From positions 1-35,700 of the IMG/VR virus record IMGVR_UViG_3300013117_000252: a DNA stretch of 35,700 nt; one strand, given 5' to 3'. The position numbers and the translations under genes were made by a program. The notes below the pieces were generated by a model that made no database searches, was not told the origin of the DNA, and worked only from the letters and a program-made list of their open reading frames with translations. This stretch comes from a virus. Shown piece by piece: positions 7,259-15,546 of the stretch (position 1 is its first letter; each line of letters opens with the position of its first letter).

Positions 7259-7930
7259 ATGAAACACAGAAAAAAGCTATTTGGTTTTTTCGAAAGTGCA
7301 GAAGGTAAAGCAGTCCTTGAAAAGAATCCTGGCTTATTCGATGGATTAAAACAGGAGTTTAGTGATTTAGATTCTGATTCAGCAGCACTAAGAACTCTCA
7401 AAAAAGATCATGAAACTCTCACTCTTGAGCATAAAAACCTTAAGAATGAGAAGAGTTCTCTTGAAAATAACAGCTCAAAGCAAAAGACAGAGCTGGAGAA
7501 GATGGTTGAAACAATGAGTACTCAAATTAAGACTATCACAGACGAAAGAGACACCGAAAGAGCTGACAATCTAAAGGCAAAAAAGAGAGAAAATAATCAA
7601 AAAGTTAAAGATTTCGTAGTTGGCAAGGTTGGCAATCACATGAAGTCAACTTTGTTAAATTCTCTTCTTGAAAACCATACAAACTCTGGTGAAATGTCTA
7701 TGAGTGATGATGGTAAGCCACAATGGAAAAAAGACGGCATCACTTACACTGGTGATGAAATTACAGAAAAAATGAGAACTGTATATAAAGATGAATGGGA
7801 TTCGAAGCCTGGCACTGACACAAAGCCAGCGGGTAAAAAGGGCATGAAAACTGTTGAGGTTGGTGATAAGTCATCGTCTGAACTATTCGGTCAATTCATT
7901 AGTGAGCAGTTACCAGCAGATACGGAATAA
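7259..7930 (+). CDS. Capsid scaffold-like protein
   Basis: The protein has 223 residues; GAGGAGTA precedes the ATG. Residues about 40-120 form a long charged coiled coil (LKKDHETLTLEHKNLKNEKS and onward), followed by a compact acidic C-terminal region. This composition, and its location directly before the major capsid gene, are typical of phage scaffolding proteins that guide procapsid assembly and leave before packaging. No protease domain is visible. Confidence 0.75.
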   Translation: MKHRKKLFGFFESAEGKAVLEKNPGLFDGLKQEFSDLDSDSAALRTLKKDHETLTLEHKNLKNEKSSLENNSSKQKTELEKMVETMSTQIKTITDERDTERADNLKAKKRENNQKVKDFVVGKVGNHMKSTLLNSLLENHTNSGEMSMSDDGKPQWKKDGITYTGDEITEKMRTVYKDEWDSKPGTDTKPAGKKGMKTVEVGDKSSSELFGQFISEQLPADTE

Positions 7931-7949
7931 CTGGGGAAAGTGTCCTCGC

Positions 7950-8010
7950 TCAACGTTGGATAGAGGCCATAGAGCGAAAACAGTTATAATTATAAATTAT
8001 TTAAAAGGAG
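7950..8010 (+). promoter_or_regulatory. Structured leader of the major capsid gene
   Basis: The 87-base gap between scaffold and capsid genes contains a self-complementary CAACGTTG, a TCGCTC/GAGCGA inverted pair, a TATAAT at 7985-7990 and AAAAGGAG before the capsid ATG. It may hold an extra promoter for the abundant capsid protein. No good -35 box stands 17 bases upstream, so the promoter call is weak. Confidence 0.3.
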
Positions 8011-8017
8011 TTTTATC

Positions 8018-8905
8018 ATGGGAATTACCCAGGTAGAATATAAAAAACAAACACAAGACCCTCTAAGAGCTGGCGTTGTACAGATTTATCTTGATGTATT
8101 CCCAGCTTTGCAGTGGCTGTCTTTCTCAACTATTAAGGGTGGATCTCTTACTTTTAATCAAGAGGGAACTCTACCAAGTGCAGGTTTTAGAGAAGTTGGT
8201 AATAAATTTACTGCAAGCTCTGGAATACTTACACCTGTTACTGAAAATCTTACTATTTCAGGTGGTAAAATTGAGATCGATAGAGCCCTACGCGAAATGT
8301 ATGGAGATGATCGACTAAATACAGATATGAGAATGAAAACTAAGGCTTTGGCTATTGCTCTTAATATTGCATGGTACAAAGGCGATGGTACTGGCGGTTC
8401 TTATACTGGCTTACAGTCCAGAATTGCAGCAAGTGAAACGATTAATAACGGAGTTGCTGGGCTCTCTTTGTCTAAATTAAGAGAGGCAATTGTACGTTGT
8501 CGTGGATCGGTTAAAAAGGTTTTCCTTAGTACTGAAATGAAACTTATTATTGATGCTGCTAAGAATGATGTTACTTTGGGCTCACAAATTCAAATGCTGC
8601 CTGGTTCTTTTGGTGAACCTGCAACTTTCTTCGCCGGGGCTGAACTTGTTCTCGCTGGAGAAGATGCTTCTCAAGCTGAAATTCTTGACTTTTCAGAGGC
8701 CTCTTCAACAACTTCTATTTATGTTGTTGGTTTTGGTCCTGATGGTGTAGAAGGCATTCAATCAGGCCCAATGAGAACATATTTTCCTAAAAAGGAAGCT
8801 GTTGATACTGAGATTGATATTGAGTGGATCATGAGCTATATCATTAATGCTCCAAGGTCTGCTTATCGTGTTGATGGAATTACAAACGCTGCTGCTACTG
8901 CATAA
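8018..8905 (+). CDS. Major capsid protein (HK97-fold candidate)
   Basis: The protein has 295 residues with a strong AAAAGGAG ribosome site. Its place after the scaffold and before the connectors, its size, and segments such as NIAWYKGDGTGGSYTGLQS, AIVRCRG and the C-terminal AYRVDGITNA are typical of HK97-fold major capsid proteins. It would form the icosahedral shell. A terminator directly follows, which would give this gene a separate dose. Confidence 0.8.
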   Translation: MGITQVEYKKQTQDPLRAGVVQIYLDVFPALQWLSFSTIKGGSLTFNQEGTLPSAGFREVGNKFTASSGILTPVTENLTISGGKIEIDRALREMYGDDRLNTDMRMKTKALAIALNIAWYKGDGTGGSYTGLQSRIAASETINNGVAGLSLSKLREAIVRCRGSVKKVFLSTEMKLIIDAAKNDVTLGSQIQMLPGSFGEPATFFAGAELVLAGEDASQAEILDFSEASSTTSIYVVGFGPDGVEGIQSGPMRTYFPKKEAVDTEIDIEWIMSYIINAPRSAYRVDGITNAAATA

Positions 8906-8918
8906 GTGTTAATTAATT

Positions 8919-8942
8919 AGCCTCTCTTTTGAGGGGCTTTTA
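8919..8942 (+). terminator. Terminator after the major capsid gene
   Basis: AGCCTCTC, a TTTT loop and GAGGGGCTTTTT form a short stem (one G-U pair) followed by a T-run. It probably gives partial termination, because the next structural genes have no clear promoter of their own. Confidence 0.75.
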
Positions 8943-8967
8943 AAAACCCATAGAAAAAGAGGAATAA

Positions 8968-9480
8968 ATGTCTAAAGAAAAAAAACAATTAGCTAGGCCA
9001 TTGGAGAGAGTTACTCTTTATAAGGGAACTCAAACCGTTAACCCTTGGCCTATTGATGTAAAAGGATGGCTTAGATTAGGCTGGACAAGACACAAGGCTA
9101 ACCGAACTAAAGCAGAGGCATATGTCAAAGCAAATTCAAAAGTAATTGAGCTTCAGAAAACTTATGAGTCTGATATTGAAAATGCTCAAAAGCTCGATTC
9201 TGGAACTGATAAAAAAGCTCTTGATAAAGCATCAGCAGAATTTGAAGCTGCTGAAAAAGCTTATGACGAAGCCAAAACAGACAAAGAAAAAAAAGATCTC
9301 GGTGTAAAACTTGATAAAGCAAAGAGTGCTCTTGATAAAGAGGCTAAAATAGCGAATGCAAATTGTGCTAAGGTTGAAGATGCCCTTGAAGAAGCCATTA
9401 AAGAGGCTCAAAAGGCAAAGGAAATCTTAGACGAAGCAGACGAAGAAAAAAATGATGATAAAGCAGATGTAGAAGCCTAA
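8968..9480 (+). CDS. Charged coiled-coil structural protein of unknown role
   Basis: The protein has 170 residues; AAGAGGAATAA precedes the ATG. The N-terminal 55 residues look folded (PWPIDVKGWLRLGWTRHKA). The remainder is highly charged Ala/Lys/Glu/Asp helix with repeated patterns such as SAEFEAAEKAYDEAKTDKE. The leader resembles those at 7238 and 11906. Its position between capsid and connector genes suggests a head-associated or head-completion protein. The family is not recognised. Confidence 0.6.
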   Translation: MSKEKKQLARPLERVTLYKGTQTVNPWPIDVKGWLRLGWTRHKANRTKAEAYVKANSKVIELQKTYESDIENAQKLDSGTDKKALDKASAEFEAAEKAYDEAKTDKEKKDLGVKLDKAKSALDKEAKIANANCAKVEDALEEAIKEAQKAKEILDEADEEKNDDKADVEA

Positions 9481-9538
9481 AAACTTCTTCTCTATGGTTG
9501 GTGGGGGGTGAATGCTCCTCGCCTTTTGGGGGTATAAT

Positions 9539-9991
9539 ATGTTTAAAGTAAAAGGCTTTAAAAAGCATCAACAAAAAGCGAAATCAGCCCCTGAATTAAT
9601 CCGTAAAAATGCATCTGCAGCACTTCAGCAGGGTGGTAACAAAATGGCTAAACATGCCAGGGCGAACCACGACTTTACCAGTAGAACAAACAGAGCAGAA
9701 AACGCAATTACTGCAACTGTAGATGTTGGTAGATTAGAAATGTTATTTTATATCAATCCTGATTTAGTGACAACCTCATCCGGTTTCAATTATGCAGCAG
9801 CTCAGCACGATGGAACCCGATCAGGTTGGCAAAAGTCAATATTTTCAGCACCAAGCTTTACCTCTAAAGGTGGGCAAGGTGGGATTCAGCATGATCATTT
9901 TATGGTTGATGCATCTAATGAGTTTAAGAGTTTTACAATACAGGCTTTAAGGGCTGGATATGTGAGGGCTTTAAGTGGCGTTAATAGATAA
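9539..9991 (+). CDS. HK97 gp10-like head-tail protein
   Basis: The protein has 150 residues from ATG 9539 (TTGGGGG upstream); an earlier in-frame start at 9512 lacks a ribosome site. Residues about 35-60 read GGNKMAKHARANHDFTSRT, resembling the conserved region of gp10-like connectors. The C-terminus has a Gly-rich loop (SKGGQGGIQHDHF). Such proteins complete the neck between head and tail tube. The family call rests on this pattern and on gene order. Confidence 0.6.
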   Translation: MFKVKGFKKHQQKAKSAPELIRKNASAALQQGGNKMAKHARANHDFTSRTNRAENAITATVDVGRLEMLFYINPDLVTTSSGFNYAAAQHDGTRSGWQKSIFSAPSFTSKGGQGGIQHDHFMVDASNEFKSFTIQALRAGYVRALSGVNR

Positions 9992-10367
9992 GGATAAAAT
10001 TACAGACATACATGCTAAAAGAGTAATTACAAGAAGCACTGAAAAAACAGACCATGCTCTTGAGCAGACTGATAGAGATATTAGAAGTGTTTGTTTAGAT
10101 CGTGGCGTTACTCCTGATAACATACCTGTAGATGTCAATGATTTTGCAACAAGCGATATCTTAATAAGCTATGGTGAGGCTCGTCTTACTCTTCACTTGT
10201 TAGAAGCAAATCTTGAAGGTGTTGCTATTGAAGATGCACTTAAAGATAAAATTACATATTGGAATGAACAGGCCAAATCAGAAGAGAAAAAAATTACTCT
10301 TAGAACTATTATGGTTAACACTGAAAACAGGCAATCGAAAAGGGTTGCTGCAATACCGATGTGGTGA
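9975..10367 (+). CDS. Probable head-tail connector / adaptor protein
   Basis: The protein has 130 residues with a GTG start that overlaps the preceding gene by 17 bases. It is largely helical (KTDHALEQTDRDIRSVCLDR, then TSDILISYGEARLTLHLLEA) as in small adaptor proteins. Its location between a gp10-like gene and a tail-terminator candidate fits a neck role. The exact family is not recognised. The last codons are followed at once by the next gene (four bases). Confidence 0.55.
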   Translation: MALIDKDKITDIHAKRVITRSTEKTDHALEQTDRDIRSVCLDRGVTPDNIPVDVNDFATSDILISYGEARLTLHLLEANLEGVAIEDALKDKITYWNEQAKSEEKKITLRTIMVNTENRQSKRVAAIPMW

Positions 10368-10371
10368 TAAT

Positions 10372-10866
10372 ATGGGTTGGAAAGAAATAAAAGAGATTTT
10401 CTATCAACAAGCTGACTCAATGTCAACTCCTGATTTTAATTTTAATTGGGAAATTGGCAGAAATGTAAAAGAAAATTATGATGCAAATGCAACTTTTATC
10501 ATAGAATATCCAAAAGGGTCGCCAATTGAAGAAAATAACGATGATGCTGGTGGCATTACTTCACGGCAATACAGAAACGATAGGATAGTTTTATTTGTTG
10601 GCAGGGTTATAAGTGATTTTGATAACTTAACAGATGATACTTCGGAAAATATTGTAGACTCTGCAAATGACGCTCTTGACCGGGCTCTTGAAGATATCAA
10701 AAAAAAGTTTTGCGGCGAGATCGATCCGGCCACATTATGCCCTGAAGGTGTTAAAAAGATTCAATATTTAAATGCAGTCCATAGAGATTTACCTTCAGGC
10801 GGTGCATATTTCCCAACTGAATTAGTAGTAACATATTTAATTAGCTATACAGAAAACAGGTGCTAA
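10372..10866 (+). CDS. Probable tail terminator / tail completion protein
   Basis: The protein has 164 residues from ATG 10372 (MGWKEIKEIFYQQ). The open frame continues upstream to 10213, but that part overlaps the previous gene and has no ribosome site. Its size, alpha/beta composition and position just before the tail tube gene match tail terminator proteins that cap the tube. The C-terminus (FPTELVVTYLISYTENR) is a beta segment common in this class. The assignment depends mainly on gene order. Confidence 0.55.
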   Translation: MGWKEIKEIFYQQADSMSTPDFNFNWEIGRNVKENYDANATFIIEYPKGSPIEENNDDAGGITSRQYRNDRIVLFVGRVISDFDNLTDDTSENIVDSANDALDRALEDIKKKFCGEIDPATLCPEGVKKIQYLNAVHRDLPSGGAYFPTELVVTYLISYTENRC

Positions 10867-10875
10867 GGAGGCATT

Positions 10876-11850
10876 ATGAGCGATAGTTTATTTCCCGATA
10901 AAAAAGGTGCAAACGCCATTGCTGAGGTAGTAAATGGTACTTTTATTGATCCTGTTGGAGTTCCAGTATTTCCAATTAATGATGTTGAGATGGTGGCACC
11001 TGAACTTAATTTAACAGAGTTTGGCCGTCCTGCTGTTGGTAAATCTAAGAGAGGTCGATTCTATCCAACTGGTGTACAAACCGCATCTGTTGCATGGACT
11101 TCTTTCATGATGCAGCCTACTGATTGGACCGTAGCAACTGGTGATATCGAAATTGGGCCTATCTTTGAGGCTGCTGGTTTTCATATCGCTGATGGAGCAA
11201 CAGACAAATACATTTTATTCGATGGCAATATTGATTGTGGTACTCTTTCAATGGCTGTTGGTGTTCCTGGCTGTTATTCGTCTACAGGTGGCGAAACAAC
11301 TGCTGATGCTGATGTTTGGGAGCTAAGAGGGGCTAAGAATGAGATAACGATAGGGGCTGAAGAAGTCGGTTCTCCTATTATGGTAAATATCACAACTCAG
11401 GCAATTATTGAAGCTAAAGACGAATCAGGCACTATTAACATTGTAGATCCTGCATTTTTAAATACTGCTGTTTATGATGTTTTCTTAGGTGCTGCTGTAA
11501 CTCTTGACGGTATCGCGAGAGATGTTCAATCTTTTGTGCATACTACTAACCCGGTTATATCTCCGACTAAAGATGTGTCAAAATCTTCGGGCGGAAAAGT
11601 TCAAGAAATGACCGATATGGATAATAAAATATCTGTTGTCATTCTTGCAGGTGCTACGACTCTCGGTTTATGGGGTGATGCTTCTACAGGTACACCAGTT
11701 GGAGATTTAATTATCCAAGGTCAAGTTTTTGACTATACTTATGAAAATTGTGTCATTAGTGGGTACGAAGAAACTAACGTAGATGGTATAGCAGTTACTA
11801 CTCTCGAATTAACTCCAAGAGGGGATATTAAATTCGAAAAAGCAGCTTAA
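10876..11850 (+). CDS. Major tail tube protein
   Basis: The protein has 324 residues; AAGGAGG precedes the ATG at ideal spacing. It is rich in Thr, Val, Gly and Asp in beta-strand patterns, carries an SVVILAGATTLGLWG stretch, and ends with ELTPRGDIKF. The strong ribosome site and a terminator directly downstream fit a highly expressed tube protein. Together with a tape measure this indicates a siphovirus-type tail, because no sheath gene is visible. Confidence 0.75.
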   Translation: MSDSLFPDKKGANAIAEVVNGTFIDPVGVPVFPINDVEMVAPELNLTEFGRPAVGKSKRGRFYPTGVQTASVAWTSFMMQPTDWTVATGDIEIGPIFEAAGFHIADGATDKYILFDGNIDCGTLSMAVGVPGCYSSTGGETTADADVWELRGAKNEITIGAEEVGSPIMVNITTQAIIEAKDESGTINIVDPAFLNTAVYDVFLGAAVTLDGIARDVQSFVHTTNPVISPTKDVSKSSGGKVQEMTDMDNKISVVILAGATTLGLWGDASTGTPVGDLIIQGQVFDYTYENCVISGYEETNVDGIAVTTLELTPRGDIKFEKAA

Positions 11851-11876
11851 AAAGCTTTTCATTGTCTTTATAATAT

Positions 11877-11905
11877 AAGGGAAGAGTTAACGCTCTTCCT
11901 TTTTT
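11877..11905 (+). terminator. Terminator after the tail tube gene
   Basis: AAGGGAAGAG and CTCTTCCTTTTTT form a 7-8 bp stem around TTAACG, with six terminal T residues. It probably attenuates expression of the chaperone and tape-measure genes relative to the tube. Confidence 0.85.
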
Positions 11906-11923
11906 AATAACCATAGAGGAGTA
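11906..11923 (+). promoter_or_regulatory. Repeated ribosome-binding leader
   Basis: AATAACCATAGAGGAGTA is identical to 7238-7255, ahead of the scaffold gene, and close to the leader at 8948-8967 (CCATAGA, then GAGGAATAA). The GAGGAG core is the ribosome site. The identical flank suggests a duplicated or selected translation leader for structural genes. Confidence 0.6.
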
Positions 11924-11926
11924 GTG

Positions 11927-12523
11927 ATGAGCAAAAAGGCGCCAGCAGAACAGAAAGAAGTGGATGTTAAAGACATCCCTGGACTATCTGAGATTTACGG
12001 GAAAAAGCAAACTAAAATTGACATTTTTGAGCCCAAAGACTTGTTTGATAAGCTTAAAGTTCCTGAAGAGTATAGGTATCGACTTACGTTGAGCTGTCTG
12101 TCAGATGGTGATAAGTCTCTATTGCTCCAACTGGTAAAAAGGGCTCAAATCGATGCAGTTATGTGGTGTAAAAAGAATGGTGTTGACATGAGCCACTCTT
12201 CTGAAGATGCTATTAGCTTAAAAGACAAAACAATAGAAGAAATAAATGAAATAAGTGCTAATAACATTTTGTTGTCTAAAAAGTGTCAAGAGGCTACACC
12301 ACGATTTGAAAATTATTCTATCATACAAAAATATGTTATTGGTTTAGATGGATATAGGGACCCATCAACTCTTAAGCATATTAAATTCTCAAAAGAAAAT
12401 AGAAATGTTAAATATATTAAAAAAGAACTATGGGACACCATACCTTCGAGAGTTAAAGAGGAAGTATATAATAGGCTTTTAAAGATATCAAATGTAACAG
12501 ATTGGGAGACTATAAATTTATAG
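11927..12523 (+). CDS. Tail assembly chaperone (gpG-like)
   Basis: The protein has 198 residues from ATG 11927 (adjacent GTG 11924 is an alternative). It is acidic and helical, and is encoded just ahead of a second overlapping frame and the tape-measure gene. This is the standard position of the G/T chaperone pair, which holds the tape measure during tail assembly. Near its 3' end the slippery heptamer TTTAAAG lies in the correct phase for a -1 shift. No sequence family is recognised outright, so the identity rests on order and frameshift architecture. Confidence 0.75.
   Translation: MSKKAPAEQKEVDVKDIPGLSEIYGKKQTKIDIFEPKDLFDKLKVPEEYRYRLTLSCLSDGDKSLLLQLVKRAQIDAVMWCKKNGVDMSHSSEDAISLKDKTIEEINEISANNILLSKKCQEATPRFENYSIIQKYVIGLDGYRDPSTLKHIKFSKENRNVKYIKKELWDTIPSRVKEEVYNRLLKISNVTDWETINL
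12478..12484 (+). promoter_or_regulatory. Programmed -1 ribosomal frameshift site (TTTAAAG)
   Basis: In the gpG frame the bases read T TTA AAG, the canonical X-XXY-YYZ arrangement. A slip of -1 joins the frame that runs to 12894 with no stop in between. A perfect palindrome, CTATAAATTTATAG, at 12510-12523 overlaps the gpG stop and could help pausing. Such a shift is the known way most long-tailed phages make the gpG-T fusion. Confidence 0.8.
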
Positions 12524-12894
12524 TTTTAGGTAGTTACCATTCGGGGCTTTTGGAGTTAATGCCATCTTTTGACGAAGCCCTGAATGATCCCGTTCAAAGT
12601 GAGTTACGGGGTTGTGAACGTCCTTCACAGAGACTATCTCAGGGCAAAAAGGTAGAATTTCCTTGTTTCGTAGTTTCAGTATTTGGAACTGTATACAGAT
12701 TCTATCGACATCCAGAACTGTATTTGATGCCTTATATGGAGCCTATTGTAAGAGAGATAATTTACAATGAGAATGCAGATATACAAAAGCCTTATAACGA
12801 GGTTGATACAAGATATTTAGACGCAAAGAGTATCTATCTTGAATCTCTTGAATCTGCAAGGAAATTAAAAGAGGCTTTGAACAATGCCAAATAG
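12484..12894 (+). CDS. T domain of the tail assembly chaperone, made by frameshift
   Basis: This frame has only a weak TTG (12502) as an independent start and no good ribosome site. Read through the TTTAAAG slip it yields a fusion of about 322 residues: 186 codons of gpG plus 136 of the T part. Conserved-looking pieces are KKVEFPCFVVSVFGTVYRFY and SIYLESLESARKLKEAL. The fusion would recruit tube and tape-measure proteins during assembly. It overlaps the tape-measure start by 11 bases. Confidence 0.7.
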   Translation, partial: DIKCNRLGDYKFIVLGSYHSGLLELMPSFDEALNDPVQSELRGCERPSQRLSQGKKVEFPCFVVSVFGTVYRFYRHPELYLMPYMEPIVREIIYNENADIQKPYNEVDTRYLDAKSIYLESLESARKLKEALNNAK

Positions 12895-15532
12895 CCAAGA
12901 TACTATTGCAGCAATATACAAGCTCGTTGATGAGTATAGCGGAGAGCTGAGAGAAATCAACGGAACAATGGGAGAGTTTGACAAGTCAGCAAAAAAGCAG
13001 GTCAAATCTTCCAGCCTTGTTGATAAAGGCATGAAAAAACTTGCTGGCACTATAGGGGCTGTTGGACTTGCTTATAAAGGCCTCGCATTTGCAAAAGATT
13101 CTGTTGCACTTTTCAAAGAGCAAGATAAGGCAAATAGGCTCGTAGAAGTATCATTTGGTGCAACTGCTGATCAGATCCATAGATTTGCTAATGAGCTTCA
13201 AGAGTCCGCAAAAATCGGTGACGAAACAACTCTTATGTATGCCGGAATGCTGAAAAATATGGGCCTTGCAAATGACCAAATAGAAGAATTAATTACAGCT
13301 TCTGCCGATCTTGTCGCTGGTTCTGGTGGTCTAATTAATATGGATACTGCCGTAAAGAATCTCTCTAAAACTTATTCGGGAATTACTGGGAGAATTACTG
13401 AGTTTGTACCTGAAATTAAAGGATTGACTAAAGAGCAATTAGAGCAGGGTAAAGCAATATCTATAGTTGCTAATAAATACAAGGGTCTGGCTTCTGAAAT
13501 AGCAAAAACTCCTGTTGGTGAAATTACTGGTCTTACTAATACTATTGGAGATCTTCAAGAAGAGATAGGTGAAAAGCTTCTTCCTGCACAAAAATCATGG
13601 CTGACTGTACAAATGAGTTTAGTTACTGTGTTTAGAGATCTCAGCCCGGTTATATCGTTAGTCGTAAAAGGAATATCTGTATTTGCTGGTGTAGTCCAAT
13701 CTATAATTGAAGGTAATAAAGTAGTACTTGGTATTACTGCAATCAGTGCAGCAATCATCGGTTTAACAATAGGTGTCCAGGCTGGCACTATTTCATGGAC
13801 TGCTTTCAATGCTGCCGTTGCTGCTAATCCTTTGGGCCTTGCTACTATTGCAGCTGTTGGACTAATTGCAGCTATCAATAAACTTACAAATGCATCTCAG
13901 GAAGCACGAGATAAATCGGTTGAATTCGGAAAGTCCAGAGCTGAAGCAGAACAAAAAGTAATAGACAAATTAATTAGAATTACAGAAATAGAGAACCAGC
14001 TTAAAAAGTCTAAGAGTGACAAAACCACACTTAAAACTCTTAAAAAACAGGTTGAAGCTCTTACTGGTGAAACAGTAAAATTCAACAAAGAAACTCAGGA
14101 AGCAGAACTTAGAACAAAACAGTTTTTAGGTGCTGGTGAGCAATTTACAACTACTATAAACAGCATGCAAAGGTCTGTTAGAAACAAGACCAGAGCAGAG
14201 AGAGAGGCTGTTAAAGCATCCGAAGAGGCAGAGCTTAAGCTAAAGGCCGAAACTGAAGCAATTAAGAAAGCAGAAGAAGCAAAAAAGGCCCAAGAAAAAG
14301 CTGAAAAAGAGTTTATCAAAACTAAAAAAGAAGCTGCTAAAATTCTCGGAACTGTTGAATTTGAAAACTTTCTCTTTGGTAAATCCTTAAGAGAGCAAGA
14401 AATTGAACAGGTTAAAAAAACAGCCAGTGAGCGTCAAGATGTAGTTGCAAAAGTCCACGGCAAAAACTCCTCTCAAGTTAAAGCGATTCAGCAAAATCTT
14501 AATAATGAATTAAAAACCATTAATGATAAATTCGATCAACAGAGAACCGATAAGTTAAAGCAGCAGTCAGCAATAAGATTAGGTATTACTAATCAAGTAT
14601 TAGCCGAAAAAGAGAGACTTACTCTCTCAGCTGAACAGGCAGAAATAAGCAGCATTGAGAGAGCTGGTGAACAAAGGACTGAAGAGCTTAAAAAACAAAA
14701 TGCTAATAATCAGTTAATAGTTCAATCTGAAGAAACTACTCAATTACAGATTCAAGAAGTTAGAGATAGATTCCGTTTAGAAGAAGAGAAAAAACGCCAA
14801 GAATCAGATAAAAAAGAGGCTGATGAAGCCAGGGCAAAGAATAATCAAATTGTTGGATTTGTTCAGCAAGGTGCAAATGCCATCTTTGATATTATGTCAG
14901 CTGTTAATAATAAAAGAACCAGAGATTTAGATTTAGCCACATCTAAACAGATTAAAGCTGTTAATGATTCAACAGCTTCTGAAGAAGATAAAGCTAAAAA
15001 GATTGAACAAATTGAGAAAAAATCAGCCGACAAAAGATATAAATTAGAACTGGCAGCATGGAGAAATAATATCTTATCTGCTGGTGGGAATACTGCTCTT
15101 GCTGTTACTAAAACACTTGCCTCAGTTCCTTTTCCTGCCTCAATTCCTCTTGCTGCTGCTGCTGGCGCTGCTGGACTTGTTCAAACTGGAATAATTGCTT
15201 CAAATAAGCCTCAAAGAATGGAGAATGGTGGTACTTTAAGAGGTGGATCAACTGCAACTGATAGCGTAAGTTTCCAGGGTAATCCAGGTGAAAGAGTTAT
15301 TGATAATAGAAGGACTAGGAAATTGAATAAAGCTATCGATGAAGGTTTAGGCGGTGGTTTTACGGTTAAGGTTGAGATGCCTATTACCATAGAAGGGAAT
15401 GCGACTCAATCTGTAGTAGAGAAAATTAAAGAGAGTGCGACTGATATCGTAGATAGAACTGTCAGAGCATTAGAAATAGCGTATGAACAAGGTAAATTGC
15501 AGTCTTCCCGTTTTGGTGGAGCGTTTGCATAA
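12884..15532 (+). CDS. Tail tape measure protein
   Basis: The protein has 882 residues. The N-terminal third is helical with small residues, then a membrane-like section at residues about 225-325 (VFRDLSPVISLVVKGISVFA; AISAAIIGLTIGV). A long charged coiled coil (residues about 340-700) follows, then a Gly-rich C-terminal section (ENGGTLRGGS, then NPGERVIDNRR). This order is typical of tape measures, which set tail length and may form the DNA channel. At about 1.5 angstrom per residue the tail would be near 130 nm, an estimate only. No peptidase domain is evident. Confidence 0.9.
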   Translation: MPNSQDTIAAIYKLVDEYSGELREINGTMGEFDKSAKKQVKSSSLVDKGMKKLAGTIGAVGLAYKGLAFAKDSVALFKEQDKANRLVEVSFGATADQIHRFANELQESAKIGDETTLMYAGMLKNMGLANDQIEELITASADLVAGSGGLINMDTAVKNLSKTYSGITGRITEFVPEIKGLTKEQLEQGKAISIVANKYKGLASEIAKTPVGEITGLTNTIGDLQEEIGEKLLPAQKSWLTVQMSLVTVFRDLSPVISLVVKGISVFAGVVQSIIEGNKVVLGITAISAAIIGLTIGVQAGTISWTAFNAAVAANPLGLATIAAVGLIAAINKLTNASQEARDKSVEFGKSRAEAEQKVIDKLIRITEIENQLKKSKSDKTTLKTLKKQVEALTGETVKFNKETQEAELRTKQFLGAGEQFTTTINSMQRSVRNKTRAEREAVKASEEAELKLKAETEAIKKAEEAKKAQEKAEKEFIKTKKEAAKILGTVEFENFLFGKSLREQEIEQVKKTASERQDVVAKVHGKNSSQVKAIQQNLNNELKTINDKFDQQRTDKLKQQSAIRLGITNQVLAEKERLTLSAEQAEISSIERAGEQRTEELKKQNANNQLIVQSEETTQLQIQEVRDRFRLEEEKKRQESDKKEADEARAKNNQIVGFVQQGANAIFDIMSAVNNKRTRDLDLATSKQIKAVNDSTASEEDKAKKIEQIEKKSADKRYKLELAAWRNNILSAGGNTALAVTKTLASVPFPASIPLAAAAGAAGLVQTGIIASNKPQRMENGGTLRGGSTATDSVSFQGNPGERVIDNRRTRKLNKAIDEGLGGGFTVKVEMPITIEGNATQSVVEKIKESATDIVDRTVRALEIAYEQGKLQSSRFGGAFA

Positions 15533-15546
15533 AGGAGTAAAAAGTT

